From UBA2450 sp045132035 (lineage in GTDB: Bacteria; Bacillota_I; Bacilli_A; RFN20; CAG-826), in NCBI GenBank assembly GCA_045132035.1, contig JBGURM010000008.1, positions 1 to 5,232 of the forward strand: a DNA stretch of 5,232 nucleotides, given 5' to 3'. Position numbers and translations under genes: made by a program. Shown piece by piece: positions 5,209-5,232 of the stretch. Under the pieces are notes generated by a model. It did not search any database and had not been told where the DNA came from. It saw nothing but the letters and a program-made list of their open reading frames with translations. How positions within the stretch are numbered: the stretch's first letter is position 1; each line of letters starts with the position of its first letter.

Positions 5209-5232
5209 TAAAAAGAACCTATCGTTTTCGTC
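5199..5232 (+). CDS. tnpB: Probable TnpB (IS605 OrfB family) RNA-guided nuclease, N-terminal 11 codons only
   Basis: The visible residues are MKLVKRTYRFR, after which the window ends. This matches the usual start of IS200/IS605 OrfB/TnpB proteins, which begin with a few polar residues and then a Y-(K/R)-F-R strand followed by a YP turn and a Gln. Full-length members have about 350-450 residues with RuvC and zinc-finger regions, none of which can be seen here. An in-frame TAA at 5184-5186 leaves ATG 5199 or TTG 5190 as starts; there is no Shine-Dalgarno site. The hairpins just upstream fit an IS605-type left end. The gene diverges from the lipoprotein gene, with 218 bp between their start codons. 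With 11 residues the call is tentative. Confidence 0.5.
   Translation, partial: MKLVKRTYRFR

Noticed and set aside
1..5232. UGA read as tryptophan (Mollicutes code 4)
   Set aside because: Tryptophan codons seen are TGG, no gene needs an internal TGA, and all stops are TAA, so the window gives no support for recoding.
1..5232. tRNA, rRNA or riboswitch genes
   Set aside because: No cloverleaf, rRNA segment or known riboswitch core was recognised in the intergenic stretches.

Overview
The window is low-GC DNA with ordinary bacterial signals: TAA stops, tryptophan written as TGG, Shine-Dalgarno sites, and stem-loop plus T-tract terminators. The content (a large surface protein of OB-fold and Ig-like modules, a big beta-rich lipoprotein, a Fic protein, a small double-glycine leader peptide and the edge of an IS605-type gene) fits a gut Firmicute or a relative of the Mollicutes (RF39-like). 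That placement is an inference from style; no phylogenetic marker gene is present.

Layout, left to right. (1) Positions 2-1207, plus strand: the last 401 residues of a large extracellular protein with modules OB-fold, degenerate bacterial Ig, OB-fold, OB-fold, ended by a terminator. (2) A 132-bp gap with a 13-bp perfect tandem repeat and a compact promoter. (3) Positions 1340-2317: a Fic-domain protein with an N-terminal VbhA-like helical segment and a C-terminal winged helix-turn-helix. It appears to be translated from an almost leaderless mRNA, and its terminator starts inside its stop codon. (4) Positions 2399-2692: a 97-residue Nif11-like double-glycine leader peptide joined to a four-cysteine zinc-ribbon core. 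It has its own promoter, which resembles the Fic promoter/operator. (5) Positions 2686-2762: a frameshifted remnant of a second copy of the leader. (6) A bidirectional terminator, then the convergent lipoprotein gene 4980-2806 (724 residues, lipobox LASC). (7) A 218-bp divergent region with dyads and promoter-like boxes, and at 5199 the first 11 codons of a probable TnpB (IS605 OrfB) gene, cut by the window edge.

The most interesting possibility is that the Fic-HTH protein and the leader/zinc-ribbon peptide form one regulated accessory unit. The two genes are adjacent and co-oriented, and both promoters carry a nearly identical GCACTTT(T)G(G/T)GACAAAT box. The peptide has a RiPP-type leader but an unusual metal-binding core, and no maturation enzyme or exporter lies in view. 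All three visible terminators use one nearly identical hairpin, in both orientations, which looks like a small dispersed family.
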